DNA from: Mycobacterium sp. UM_CSW
GTDB lineage: Bacteria; Actinomycetota; Actinomycetes; Mycobacteriales; Mycobacteriaceae
Length of the DNA stretch: 51,958 nucleotides
NCBI RefSeq assembly: GCF_000455205.1
Contig: NZ_AUWQ01000058.1
Coordinates: 1-51,958 of the forward strand
Direction: 5' to 3'
The stretch's first letter is position 1, and each line of letters begins with the position of its first letter. This document shows positions 8,358 through 16,739 of this stretch, one piece after another. A program made the position numbers and the translations under genes. A model generated the notes under the pieces. That model was not told the origin of the DNA, searched no databases, and was given only the letters and a program-made list of their open reading frames with translations.

Positions 8358-10556
8358 TCAACCGTGGGCCAGCGCGCGGTCGGCCAGCGCCGCGATCGCC
8401 GGTGCCAGCAGCCGGGCGTATTGGAAAGTCAGATGCCCGGGGTCGAGATAAACCAGGGTGTTGCCGACGATCACCGGGCAGCGATTGGTCGTGCAGAACA
8501 AGTCGGTGAGGTCGGCGTATTGTCCGCCGCCGGCGGCGGTGGCGGCGGATTCGGCGGTGATGCCGGGCTCGTTCACCGCGGTCGATCTAGGTGGCGAGCA
8601 GGCCGTGGCGTCGTCGAGGTGGCCGGAGAGGCAGATCGGCACATACGACTGCGGGTCGGGGATGGGCCCGAGCACCAGCACCTGCGCGCCGGTGCCGCGC
8701 AACTCCCGCACCAGCCGGAAGAAGCTGCTGTTCCACGCCGAGTCGTAGGACGTGAACCCCGACGGCAAACCATAGCGGTCGCCGTAGCGGCGCATCACGT
8801 CGAGCACGATCAGCCGCGGGTGCTCGGCGCCCACCCGCGCGATGATCTGACCGCGCCACCGCGTGCACTCGGTGTATTCCCGGTGCAGGGTGGGGCTGAG
8901 GATGCGCAGGTCCAGCAAGGGGCAACCCGCCTTGGACATCATCTCCAGCCGCCAGTGCCGCTGGGTGGCGACCTGCTGCAAGGCCGGGTTCCACATCGCG
9001 GCGGTGGAGTCGCCGACCAGCGCCACCGTCGTCGCCGAGGCGGTGTCGCCGCCGGCGCACTCGGGCTGTCCGTCTTGGAAGAAATTGCGCATGCAGCCGT
9101 CGCGGAACAAGGCCCGGTGTTCCTCCGCGGCGTCGGCCAGTGGGGGATCGAGGTTCGACGGTACGGCCCGTAGGTCGGCCGATGCCGCGACCGCGGCGTG
9201 CGCCTGCGCGAACGCCTGCTGTACCGCGGCGTCGTAGGCGGCCATGCCGGAGCCCGCCGCGGCAGGCGCCGCGGTGATGGACAGCGGCGCGGCCGGTGCG
9301 CCGCGCCCCACCGGGGTGGGCACCCACAGCAGCAGCGCCACGCCCACACAGACCGCCACCGCGGTGGCCGCTCCGCCGAGCGCGAGGCTGGCCCGCGCCG
9401 AGCGGCGCACGGGATCGGCGAACCGCAGCGGGTTTTCGATGAATCGCAGCGTGAGTGCGGCCAGCGCTCCGGAGACGATGGCCGCCGTCAACCGGGCGGC
9501 CAGCCCGAGCGGGTGACCCAGCAACGCCGGGGCGAGCAGCAGCACCGGCCAGTGCCACAGGTACCACGAATAGGAGATCCGGCCGATCGCGCGCATCGGC
9601 GACGTGCCCAACAGCCGGCCGCATCCCTGCGACGGAGTGGCACAGCCGGCGCCGATCACCAACATCGCACCGAGTGTGGGCAGCAGCGCGGCGGTACCCG
9701 GGTACAGGGTGGACGAGCTCAACTGGTTGCTGGCCACCAGGATCGCCGCGAGGCCCGCCCATCCGACGAGCGCGGCGGATCGTGCCGGCAAGCGTCGCCA
9801 CTGGCCGGCGGTGAGGGCGATCAGCCCGCCGGCGGCCAACTGCCAGGCCCGGGTGGGCAGCGAAAAGAACGCCACGGGGGGCGCCAGATAGGTGACCGCC
9901 AGGGAGAGCGCGAACGACGCGGCCGCGACCAGCGCCAGGACCACGAGATAGGGACGCTGAGATGAAGGCGAGGAGGCGGCGTCCGTGTTGGTGCGCCGAC
10001 GCGCACGCCGGATCAGCCACGCCGTCCCGATGATCAGGGCCGGCCAGATCAGGTAGAACTGCTCCTCCACCCCGAGCGACCAGTAGTGCTGGAACGGCGA
10101 AGCCGGCGCCATGCCGCCGAAGTAGTCGACGCCTTGCTGAATGAACCAGTAGTTACTGACATACAGGGCGCTGGCGATGCCGTCGAAGATGACGCTTCGG
10201 GCCTGTAACGGGGGGAGCAGGACGGCCGAGCCGATCAGGGTGGCGACGCCCACGGTGGCCGACGCCGGCAGCAGTCGGCGGGCCCGGGCCCCGTAGAACT
10301 TGCCCAGCCGGACGGTGCCGGCGCTGCTCACCTCGCGCCACAGCAGTCCGGTGATCAAGAAGCCGGAGATGACGAAAAAGACGTCTACGCCGACGAATCC
10401 ACCGCCGATCCCCGGCACGTCCGCGTGAAACAGGACTACCGCCAGCACGGCGACGGCGCGCAACCCCTCGATATCCGGTCGGAACCGCGACTGTGCCGAG
10501 GGCCGACCCCGCGCCTCTTCGGTAGGGCGAACGCTGTCGGACTGGCGCAAGGTCAC
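8358..10556 (-). CDS. Membrane O-acyltransferase, acyltransferase-3 domain fused to SGNH domain (paralogue 2)
   Basis: 732 residues, same architecture as the other two copies: FRPDIEGLRA and about ten membrane helices, then an SGNH domain. The serine block reads GDSTAAMW, with Thr where paralogues 1 and 3 have His; the DxxH block reads DPGH and is intact. The start is GTG 10556, fixed by an in-frame TAG immediately upstream and by AGGTAG as a possible ribosome binding site. Role: acylation of a surface glycolipid sugar (inferred). It lies downstream of the epimerase on the same strand but has its own upstream block. Confidence 0.87.
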   Translation of the reverse strand: MTLRQSDSVRPTEEARGRPSAQSRFRPDIEGLRAVAVLAVVLFHADVPGIGGGFVGVDVFFVISGFLITGLLWREVSSAGTVRLGKFYGARARRLLPASATVGVATLIGSAVLLPPLQARSVIFDGIASALYVSNYWFIQQGVDYFGGMAPASPFQHYWSLGVEEQFYLIWPALIIGTAWLIRRARRRTNTDAASSPSSQRPYLVVLALVAAASFALSLAVTYLAPPVAFFSLPTRAWQLAAGGLIALTAGQWRRLPARSAALVGWAGLAAILVASNQLSSSTLYPGTAALLPTLGAMLVIGAGCATPSQGCGRLLGTSPMRAIGRISYSWYLWHWPVLLLAPALLGHPLGLAARLTAAIVSGALAALTLRFIENPLRFADPVRRSARASLALGGAATAVAVCVGVALLLWVPTPVGRGAPAAPLSITAAPAAAGSGMAAYDAAVQQAFAQAHAAVAASADLRAVPSNLDPPLADAAEEHRALFRDGCMRNFFQDGQPECAGGDTASATTVALVGDSTAAMWNPALQQVATQRHWRLEMMSKAGCPLLDLRILSPTLHREYTECTRWRGQIIARVGAEHPRLIVLDVMRRYGDRYGLPSGFTSYDSAWNSSFFRLVRELRGTGAQVLVLGPIPDPQSYVPICLSGHLDDATACSPPRSTAVNEPGITAESAATAAGGGQYADLTDLFCTTNRCPVIVGNTLVYLDPGHLTFQYARLLAPAIAALADRALAHG

Positions 10557-10581
10557 CTACCTGGAAGCGGACACGTTCTTT

Positions 10582-10613
10582 GAATCGAGGAATTATCACA
10601 CACGCGTTCAACA
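10582..10613 (-). promoter_or_regulatory. Upstream block shared by the three acyltransferase genes, copy 2
   Basis: The core TATCACACACGCGTTCAA lies about 40 bases before the GTG start of acyltransferase 2, and the flanking GAATCGAGG is also shared with copy 1. On the minus strand it contains GATAAT as a likely -10 hexamer. Identity with copy 1 extends about 25 bases. Confidence 0.5.
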
Positions 10614-10669
10614 CGCCTGAGCGACTTCACCACTATTCGCGGGCCCACCGGCCGGGCCCCGAGCCGCTG

Positions 10670-11743
10670 CTACGCCGAGGATTCGGGTTGCTCGCCGATC
10701 CATTCCAGCAGGGCGGGCAGACCGTCCTCGAGCGTCCACTTCGGACGCCAGTCGAGCTCGTTCTTGGCCGGGTCGATGTCGCACCTGGCGGCGCGTACGT
10801 CACCGTCGCGGAATTTCCCGACGACGTTCGGTCGGGGGGCGTCGCAGATGGTGGCGATCTTTTCCGCCAGCTGATGGATGGTCGTCGGGATTCCCGACCC
10901 GATGTCGAGGCAGCGCGTCCCGTTCGCGGGTTTCTCGATCGCGGCGAACAGGGCCTCGACGATGTCGTCGATGTAGACGAAGTCACGCAGGATGTGTCCG
11001 TCTTCGTAGACTTCCAGCGCGCACCGCTGCCGCGCCAGTCGTGCGAAAAGGGCGACGATTCCGGTGTAGGAGTTGGTCAGCGACTGTCCCGGTCCGTAGA
11101 CGTTCTGCAGGCGCAGCATGCTGAGGTTGGTGTCGTGCGCGGCCGTCCAAGCGGCCAGGATGTGCTCTTGGGCGAGCTTGGTCGCGGCATAGATGTTGGT
11201 GGGCCGGGGCTCGGTTCGGCCGGCGCAGCTCGCAAGCGGGACCACCGGATCGTCGGTGGGCCCCTGCGGATCCCAGATACCGGCCTGCAGCTGCGCGTGG
11301 CTGCGGGGCTGCGGGTAGAAGATCTGCGAGCCGCATTGCCAGGAGCCCTCGCCGTAGACGGCCCGTGACGACGCCAGCACCAACTGGTCGGGCGCGTGTC
11401 CCGAGCGGCTCAGCGCATCGAGCAGTTGGGTCGTTCCCACCACGTTCACCGAACCGTGGCGGGTGGCCTCGGAAAGCGACTGCGCCGTTCCCGTCTCGGC
11501 CGCCAGATGGACGATCTGGGTCGGGCGGACCAACCGAAGCACGGCGTCGCAGTCCGGGGCGTGGGTGACGTCGCCGGTGAAGAACCGCACCGACGGCGGG
11601 AGGTCGATCGCCGCGCTTTTGCCGTGCACCTGTGGGTGCAGGACGTCCATGACGGCGACGTCGTAACCGGCGCCGACGAGGCGGCGCGCGAGCGACGACC
11701 CGATGAATCCGGCCCCGCCAGTGATGAGAACGGGTGTTGACAA
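10670..11743 (-). CDS. NAD-dependent nucleotide-sugar epimerase/dehydratase
   Basis: 357 residues, extended short-chain dehydrogenase fold. TGGAGFIG is at residues 8-15, catalytic Ser in LASSRAVYG, and Tyr185/Lys189 in YAATK. A long insertion between the serine and tyrosine motifs includes FYPQPRSHAQLQAG. Later motifs RDFVYIDDIV and NELDWRPKW are typical of UDP/TDP-hexose 4-epimerases and related enzymes. The start is TTG 11743, with GGAGG about 10 bases upstream. It probably makes a sugar donor for one of the neighbouring glycosyltransferases, for example a 6-deoxyhexose C4 epimer, but the substrate is not determinable. Acyltransferase 2 follows on the same strand. Confidence 0.82.
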   Translation of the reverse strand: MSTPVLITGGAGFIGSSLARRLVGAGYDVAVMDVLHPQVHGKSAAIDLPPSVRFFTGDVTHAPDCDAVLRLVRPTQIVHLAAETGTAQSLSEATRHGSVNVVGTTQLLDALSRSGHAPDQLVLASSRAVYGEGSWQCGSQIFYPQPRSHAQLQAGIWDPQGPTDDPVVPLASCAGRTEPRPTNIYAATKLAQEHILAAWTAAHDTNLSMLRLQNVYGPGQSLTNSYTGIVALFARLARQRCALEVYEDGHILRDFVYIDDIVEALFAAIEKPANGTRCLDIGSGIPTTIHQLAEKIATICDAPRPNVVGKFRDGDVRAARCDIDPAKNELDWRPKWTLEDGLPALLEWIGEQPESSA

Positions 11744-11823
11744 GGGCCGACGCCTCCGGTTGCTCGGTGGAAATCAGGTGACCGGCAGGCATTGACAGGC
11801 ATCGCCTGGGTGCGGTCCGCGTG

Positions 11824-11851
11824 ATCATACCCAGACCTTGCAGCTCGGTCA
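11824..11851 (-). promoter_or_regulatory. Possible promoter of the epimerase gene
   Basis: On the minus strand, TGACCG is followed after 16 bases by TATGAT, about 80 bases before the TTG start of the epimerase. The -10 is good and the -35 only moderate. It lies in the 149-base gap between acyltransferase 3 and the epimerase, which contains nothing else I can recognise. Confidence 0.35.
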
Positions 11852-11892
11852 GCGGTATCGACGGTAGGAAAACGACTGTCCTGCCGGACGGA

Positions 11893-14112
11893 TCAACCGC
11901 CGGTAGAGGTGCGGCCGGGCAGCGTATCCGTGGCTGCCGCGCCGGACAGCGCGCGGTCGGCCAGCGCGCCCATCGCGGGCGCGAGCGCCTGCGCGTACTG
12001 GCTGGTCAGGTGATCGTCGAAATACACCATGGTGTTGGCGACGATGACCGGGCACCGGTCGCCGGCGCAGAACAGCGGGGTGAGGTTTTCGTAGCGTCCG
12101 CCGCCGGCCTTGGTGGCCGCGGTCTCATCGGCGATGCCAGCTCGGTTCAGCGCCTTCGCCCGGGGCGACGAGCAGGCCGTCGCGTCGTCGAGGTGATCGG
12201 ACAGGCAGATCGGCACCGACTCGTAAGGATTCGGAACCGGCCCGAGCACCAGCACCTGTGAGCCGGCACCGCGCAGCTGCTGCACCAGGCGGGTCAGGCC
12301 GTCGGACCAGGCCCGGTCGTACGGCTTGGGCAGGTAGTCCAGGCCGCCGTACCCGCGGGACATGCTCACCACGACCAGCCCGGGGTGCTCGGCGCGCAAC
12401 CGGGCCATGACCTCCCCACGCCACTGCTCGCAGCGTTGAAAGTAGTCGACCATGCGGGCGACGAAGCCGGTGATGGGCAGGCTCATCGGGGGACACGCCC
12501 CTTTGGTCAGGGTGTCCAGCCGCCAGTGCCGCTGTTCGGCGACCTGCTGAAACGCCGGAGCCCACATCGTGGCATGCGAGTCACCCAAGAGGGCCACCGT
12601 CGTCTTCGAGGCGGTATCGCCCATCACGCACCCGGGCTGGCCGCCTCCCAACAGATTGTGTTGGCAGCCGTTGAAGAACTCGGCTCGGTATTCGGCGGCC
12701 GCGTGGGCGAGAGATGGCTCCAGGTTCGACGGCACCGCCCTCAGGTTTGTCGCCGCCGCCACCGCCGCCTGCACCTGGGCGAACGCGTCGTGTACCGCCG
12801 CGTCGTACGCGTCGATGCTGGAGCCCGGAGCGGGGGGCGATGCCGTGATGGTCAACCGCGCGGCCGGCGCGCCGCCGCCGACCGGGTTGGGCACCCGGGC
12901 GATCATCACCACGCCCACGCAAACCGCGGCCGCGGTGGCGACGCCACCCAGCGCGAGGCTCGCGAGCGCGGACCGGCGTATCGGGGCGGCGAATCGGAAG
13001 GGGTCCTCGATGAAACGCACCGTGAGCACGGCCAGTCCGCCGGAGATGAGGACCGTGGCCAATCGGCCGGCCAACCCCAGGGGATGGCCCACGACGAACG
13101 GTGCGAGCAGCAGCACCGGCCAGTGCCACAAGTACAAGGAGTAGGAGATGCGGCCGATCGCGCGCATCGGCGTGGCAGCCAGCACGCGTCCGCAGCCCTC
13201 GGCGGGCGCGGCGCAGCCGGCGCCGATCACCAGTACCGCACCCAGCACCGGCAGCAGCGCGGCGGTGCCCGGATACAGCGTGCCCGGGCCGAGCAGGCTG
13301 CAGGCGAGCAGGATCACCGCCAGACCCGCCCATCCCGCGATGGTGGCGGCGCGCGCCGGGAGGCGGCGCCATTGGGTGGCCATGAGCGCCACTAGGCCGC
13401 CCGCCGCCAACTGCCACGCCCGGGTGGGCAGGGAAAAGAACGCCACCGAGGGCGCCACGAAGGTGGCGGCCAGCGATAGCGTGAACGACACCGCCGCGAC
13501 CAGGGCAAGGACCACCAGATACGGGGTCTGCCTGGACGGGGTTTCGGCCTTGGTGCGCCGGCGTACGAGCCATATGAGCCAGGTCGTGCCGATGATCAAC
13601 GCGGGCCACACCAGGTAGAACTGCTCCTCGACGCCCAGCGACCAGTAGTGCTGAAACGGCGACGGCGGCTGTGCGGGGGAGAAGTAGCTCAAGCCCTCAT
13701 GCGCGAAGTGATTGTTGCTGACATACAGAGCGCTGTAGATGCCGTCCACCAGGACGCCGTGGGCCTGTAACGGGGGCAGCAGGACGGCCGAGCAGATCGC
13801 GGTGACCACCCCGACCGCGGCCGAGGCCGGCAGCAGCCGCCGAGCTCGGGCTCCGTAGAAGCGGCTCAACTTCACGGTGCCGGCGGAGCTCACCTCGCGC
13901 CACAGCAGCCCGGTGATCAAGAAGCCCGAGATGACGAAGAACACGTCCACGCCGACGAACCCGCCGCCCACACCCGGCAGGCCGGCGTGAAAAAGCACAA
14001 CCGCAGCGACCGCGACAGCGCGCAGGCCCTCGATGTCGGGGCGAAAGCCCGACGCTACTGAGCGCTGGCTCCGCAGTCCTTCGCTGGGGCCAACGCGGTC
14101 GGCATGAAGCAC
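11893..14112 (-). CDS. Membrane O-acyltransferase, acyltransferase-3 domain fused to SGNH domain (paralogue 3)
   Basis: About 739 residues. FRPDIEGLRA starts the membrane acyltransferase-3 domain with roughly ten helices, followed by an SGNH domain with GDSHATMW. The C-terminal block, which reads DWNH or DPGH in the paralogues, is one residue shorter here (YFDDHLT), so the usual DxxH spacing is lost; activity of the SGNH half is therefore uncertain. GTG 14112 is chosen as the position equivalent to the starts of copies 1 and 2, with AAGG upstream; the frame stays open to ATG 14172. It probably acylates a sugar of the surface glycolipid and faces the divergent TylF-type methyltransferase. Confidence 0.85.
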   Translation of the reverse strand: MLHADRVGPSEGLRSQRSVASGFRPDIEGLRAVAVAAVVLFHAGLPGVGGGFVGVDVFFVISGFLITGLLWREVSSAGTVKLSRFYGARARRLLPASAAVGVVTAICSAVLLPPLQAHGVLVDGIYSALYVSNNHFAHEGLSYFSPAQPPSPFQHYWSLGVEEQFYLVWPALIIGTTWLIWLVRRRTKAETPSRQTPYLVVLALVAAVSFTLSLAATFVAPSVAFFSLPTRAWQLAAGGLVALMATQWRRLPARAATIAGWAGLAVILLACSLLGPGTLYPGTAALLPVLGAVLVIGAGCAAPAEGCGRVLAATPMRAIGRISYSLYLWHWPVLLLAPFVVGHPLGLAGRLATVLISGGLAVLTVRFIEDPFRFAAPIRRSALASLALGGVATAAAVCVGVVMIARVPNPVGGGAPAARLTITASPPAPGSSIDAYDAAVHDAFAQVQAAVAAATNLRAVPSNLEPSLAHAAAEYRAEFFNGCQHNLLGGGQPGCVMGDTASKTTVALLGDSHATMWAPAFQQVAEQRHWRLDTLTKGACPPMSLPITGFVARMVDYFQRCEQWRGEVMARLRAEHPGLVVVSMSRGYGGLDYLPKPYDRAWSDGLTRLVQQLRGAGSQVLVLGPVPNPYESVPICLSDHLDDATACSSPRAKALNRAGIADETAATKAGGGRYENLTPLFCAGDRCPVIVANTMVYFDDHLTSQYAQALAPAMGALADRALSGAAATDTLPGRTSTGG

Positions 14113-14160
14113 GAAGCAACCTTGAAGAGAAGAAGAATGAGGACGTGTCCCCCCGGTCCG

Positions 14161-14184
14161 GGGAAGTATCACACACGTGTTGAA
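14161..14184 (-). promoter_or_regulatory. Upstream block shared by the three acyltransferase genes, copy 3
   Basis: TATCACACACGTGTTGAA matches the core of the other two copies at nearly every base. It lies about 55-70 bases before the GTG start of acyltransferase 3 and in the divergent region shared with the TylF-type methyltransferase. On the minus strand the -10 reads GATACT. Confidence 0.45.
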
Positions 14185-14261
14185 CGCATTGGGTATGTTT
14201 GCGAATCATTGTTCATCGTCTTGGGAAGGCGGAGCTCGCGCATGACCAACGTGGAGGTGCG

Positions 14262-15395
14262 GTGAGCGTCGTCGATAGCCCGACCGTGCAAAGTCCGGAC
14301 GTCGATCGGACGAATCTCCACACGGTATGGAAAGCGGTTCTCGTCTGCGACGCGCTTCTGCTGGCCGCGGCCTGCTATGTCCAGCCGGTCCTCCTCGCCG
14401 CGCTGGGCGGCCTTCTGCTGCTGTGGCTGATCGCCCGCCTGGTCTATCGCGACCGCGACCGCTACATCCCGAACCTGTATGCCCGGGACACCCGGGTATA
14501 CGACGACGCATATCGCGCGTTCATCGCCCGCACGCTCGAGGACATGCGCCGGTGCAAGATTCGCGGCCACACGCTGTTGTGGGAGGCGTCGCGACTACCG
14601 AAACCAACCCGCGAGGACTCCGACGAACTGCTGCTCGACCTCGGCGTCTGGCTCGGGTGGTCGACGAGGCTCATGTCGGACGCTTCCGGCCGCCAGGTCT
14701 ACGGCTTCGACACCTTCGAGGGCCTCGTCGAGGACTGGCAGATCGACGACCAGGCCCTCATCAGGCAGGGCACCTTCTCGCTGTCCGAACCGCTCGCGCA
14801 ACGCTCGATGCAAGACACCGGCGTGAGCTTGCACGACGGCGTCCCCGACGCGCTCGGCCGCAAGGTGCAGTTCGTCAAGGGGAGCACCTACGACACCCTT
14901 GCCCCGTTCTTGGCCGAACACCCCGCCGCGCCCATCGCGTTGTTCCACATGGATTTGGACACCTACGAAAGTTGCCTGCACGCGCTGGAAACCTGCAAGG
15001 ACCGCTTCGTCGAAGGATCCATCCTCGTCTTCGACGAATACCTCGTCACCAACGCCGAAATGCTGGCGTTCTTCGAGTTCGTCAGCAAGTACGAGCTTCA
15101 GTGGCGATACCGCGCGTGGGGCCTCGAGATCATGGAGATGAATCTCGAGATGGTCGTCTCGCGGTGGAAGCGCGCGACCTACTATCTGCCCTGGATCGCC
15201 GGATACTGGTTGGTGGGCGACGGCAGCTACGTCTGGAAGTTCTTCCGCAAGCGGTTTTGGCGATTCTGGTTGGGCGCTCCGGTCGGCGACATCTTCTTCA
15301 TGCTCGGTGCCGCCGGACAACGGAAGTCGGTCAGCCTGGAAATCACCGGCCTCGGCAAGCTCGACCCGGCCCGCCGGCGCGACCGAACCGGATGA
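14262..15395 (+). CDS. Membrane-anchored TylF/macrocin-type O-methyltransferase
   Basis: 377 residues. A hydrophobic segment of about 40 residues near the N terminus (roughly 20-60) should span the membrane once or twice, unlike soluble TylF/MycF enzymes. The catalytic domain carries the family motifs: GFDTFEG (residues 148-154), the metal site MDLDTY with Asp231/Asp233, and FDEY with Asp258. This family methylates sugar hydroxyls with SAM and Mg2+, and GPL loci contain relatives that methylate rhamnose or fucose. GTG 14262 follows GGAGG by about seven bases, so I prefer it to the upstream ATG 14199. GT2 follows 18 bases later, so the two are probably co-transcribed. Confidence 0.82.
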   Translation: MSVVDSPTVQSPDVDRTNLHTVWKAVLVCDALLLAAACYVQPVLLAALGGLLLLWLIARLVYRDRDRYIPNLYARDTRVYDDAYRAFIARTLEDMRRCKIRGHTLLWEASRLPKPTREDSDELLLDLGVWLGWSTRLMSDASGRQVYGFDTFEGLVEDWQIDDQALIRQGTFSLSEPLAQRSMQDTGVSLHDGVPDALGRKVQFVKGSTYDTLAPFLAEHPAAPIALFHMDLDTYESCLHALETCKDRFVEGSILVFDEYLVTNAEMLAFFEFVSKYELQWRYRAWGLEIMEMNLEMVVSRWKRATYYLPWIAGYWLVGDGSYVWKFFRKRFWRFWLGAPVGDIFFMLGAAGQRKSVSLEITGLGKLDPARRRDRTG

Positions 15396-15413
15396 CCTAG
15401 GTCCAGGGCCGCG

Positions 15414-16682
15414 ATGAAGTTTGTGTTGGCAAGCTGGGGAAGTCGCGGCGATGTCGAGCCCAACCTGGCCGTCGGGCGCGAGCTGGTGCTCCGGGGGCAC
15501 GACGTGTGCATGGCCGTCCCGCCCGATCTGGTCGCCTTCACCGAGGCGGCGGGGGTTCGGGCGGTCGGCTTCGGACCCGAGGCGCGGTCCATCCTGGACT
15601 CGCACCGCGATTTCTGGACGTGCTTTTTCAGTCACCCCTGGCGGGTTCGGGAGCTGATCAGGTCGCGGCTCGCGATCGCCGGGCCCCTGCTGCTGGGGTG
15701 GCAGGAGATGAGCACGACGCTGAAGTCGCTGGCGCACGGGGCCGACCTGATATTCACCGGCATCAATTTCGAGGACGCCGCCGCCAACATCGCCGAGTAC
15801 TACGACATTCCGTTGGCCACGTTGCATTACTTTCCGCTGCGCCCCAACGGCCAGACCCTGCCTTTCCTGCCGGCGCGGCTGCGGCGAGCGGCGGTGGCGG
15901 CGTTCTGGTGGGTGTCGTGGCGCGGGATGAAGAAGGCGGAAGACGCCCAGCGCCGGGAGCTCGGCCTGCCCAAGGCAACCGGGTCCGCGCCGCGACGGAT
16001 TACCGAACGCGGATCGCTGGAAATCCAGGCCTACGACGAGGCGTGCTTTCCGGGGCTGGCGGCCGAATGGGCGAAGTGGGATGGTCAGCGCCCGTTTGTG
16101 GGCACGCTGACGCTGGAAATGCCGACGGACGCGGACGACGAGGTCTCGTCCTGGATCGGCGCGGGAACGCCGCCCATCTTCTTCGGATTCGGCAGCATTC
16201 CGGTCGAATCTCCCGCCGACACGATCGCCATGATCGCCGCGGCCTGCGCGCAGTTGGGCGAGCGGGCCTTGGTGGTCGCCGGCGGGACTGACTACAGCGA
16301 CGTCCCCCGCGTCGACCACGTCAAGGTGGTGGGCGCACTGAATTATGCGACCGTCTTTCCCGACTGTCGCGCGGTCGTACACCACGGCGGCTCGGGCACC
16401 ACACCTGTTGCCATGCGCGCGGGGGTGCCCCAACTGATCCTCTATTGGGACCTCGTTCACGCGGTCTACGGAGCCGCGGTCAAGCGGCTCCAGGTGGGTA
16501 CCGCCCGGCGCTTTTCGACCGCAACCGAGCGATCGCTTGTCGCGGATTTGCGGACCATCCTCGCGCCGGATTACGCCGCCCGTGCCCGCGAGCTGGCCAC
16601 CCGGATGACCGAACCCGCCAAAAGCGCGGCGGACGCCGCCGACCGCCTGGAGAACTTCGCCCGCTTCAGGCGCATTTATTGA
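15414..16682 (+). CDS. GT1-type glycosyltransferase, GtfA/Rv1524-Rv1526c-like (GT2)
   Basis: 422 residues, closely similar to GT1 and GT3 throughout. N terminus MKFVLASWGSRGDVEP; donor domain with FGFGSIPVES and HHGGSGTTPVAMRAG. It should add a sugar to the lipopeptide. ATG 15414 is fixed by homology with the paralogues. It lies 18 bases after the methyltransferase, in the same transcription direction. GT3 follows after 57 bases that contain an operator-like element, so GT3 may have its own promoter. Confidence 0.87.
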   Translation: MKFVLASWGSRGDVEPNLAVGRELVLRGHDVCMAVPPDLVAFTEAAGVRAVGFGPEARSILDSHRDFWTCFFSHPWRVRELIRSRLAIAGPLLLGWQEMSTTLKSLAHGADLIFTGINFEDAAANIAEYYDIPLATLHYFPLRPNGQTLPFLPARLRRAAVAAFWWVSWRGMKKAEDAQRRELGLPKATGSAPRRITERGSLEIQAYDEACFPGLAAEWAKWDGQRPFVGTLTLEMPTDADDEVSSWIGAGTPPIFFGFGSIPVESPADTIAMIAAACAQLGERALVVAGGTDYSDVPRVDHVKVVGALNYATVFPDCRAVVHHGGSGTTPVAMRAGVPQLILYWDLVHAVYGAAVKRLQVGTARRFSTATERSLVADLRTILAPDYAARARELATRMTEPAKSAADAADRLENFARFRRIY

Positions 16683-16699
16683 CCGGCAGAAGTATGGTT

Positions 16700-16713
16700 T
16701 AGCACTTGTTAGA
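16700..16713. promoter_or_regulatory. KstR-like palindrome before GT3 (variant copy)
   Basis: TAGCACTTGTTAGA sits in the context AGTATGGTTTAGCACTTGTT, which is nearly the same as the blocks before the PKS and the MbtH/NRPS genes. It matches TnnAACnnGTTnnA at seven of eight fixed positions (C for the first A of AAC). It lies 26 bases before the GT3 start, whose ribosome binding site is AAGGGAG. Confidence 0.45.
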
Positions 16714-16739
16714 CCCAAGTAGAAGAGCAAGGGAGCTCC

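Noticed and set aside
15394-15403. Perfect palindrome GACCTAGGTC between the TylF-type methyltransferase and GT2
   Set aside because: Ten bases only, in an 18-base gap, with no second copy found near another gene; probably chance.
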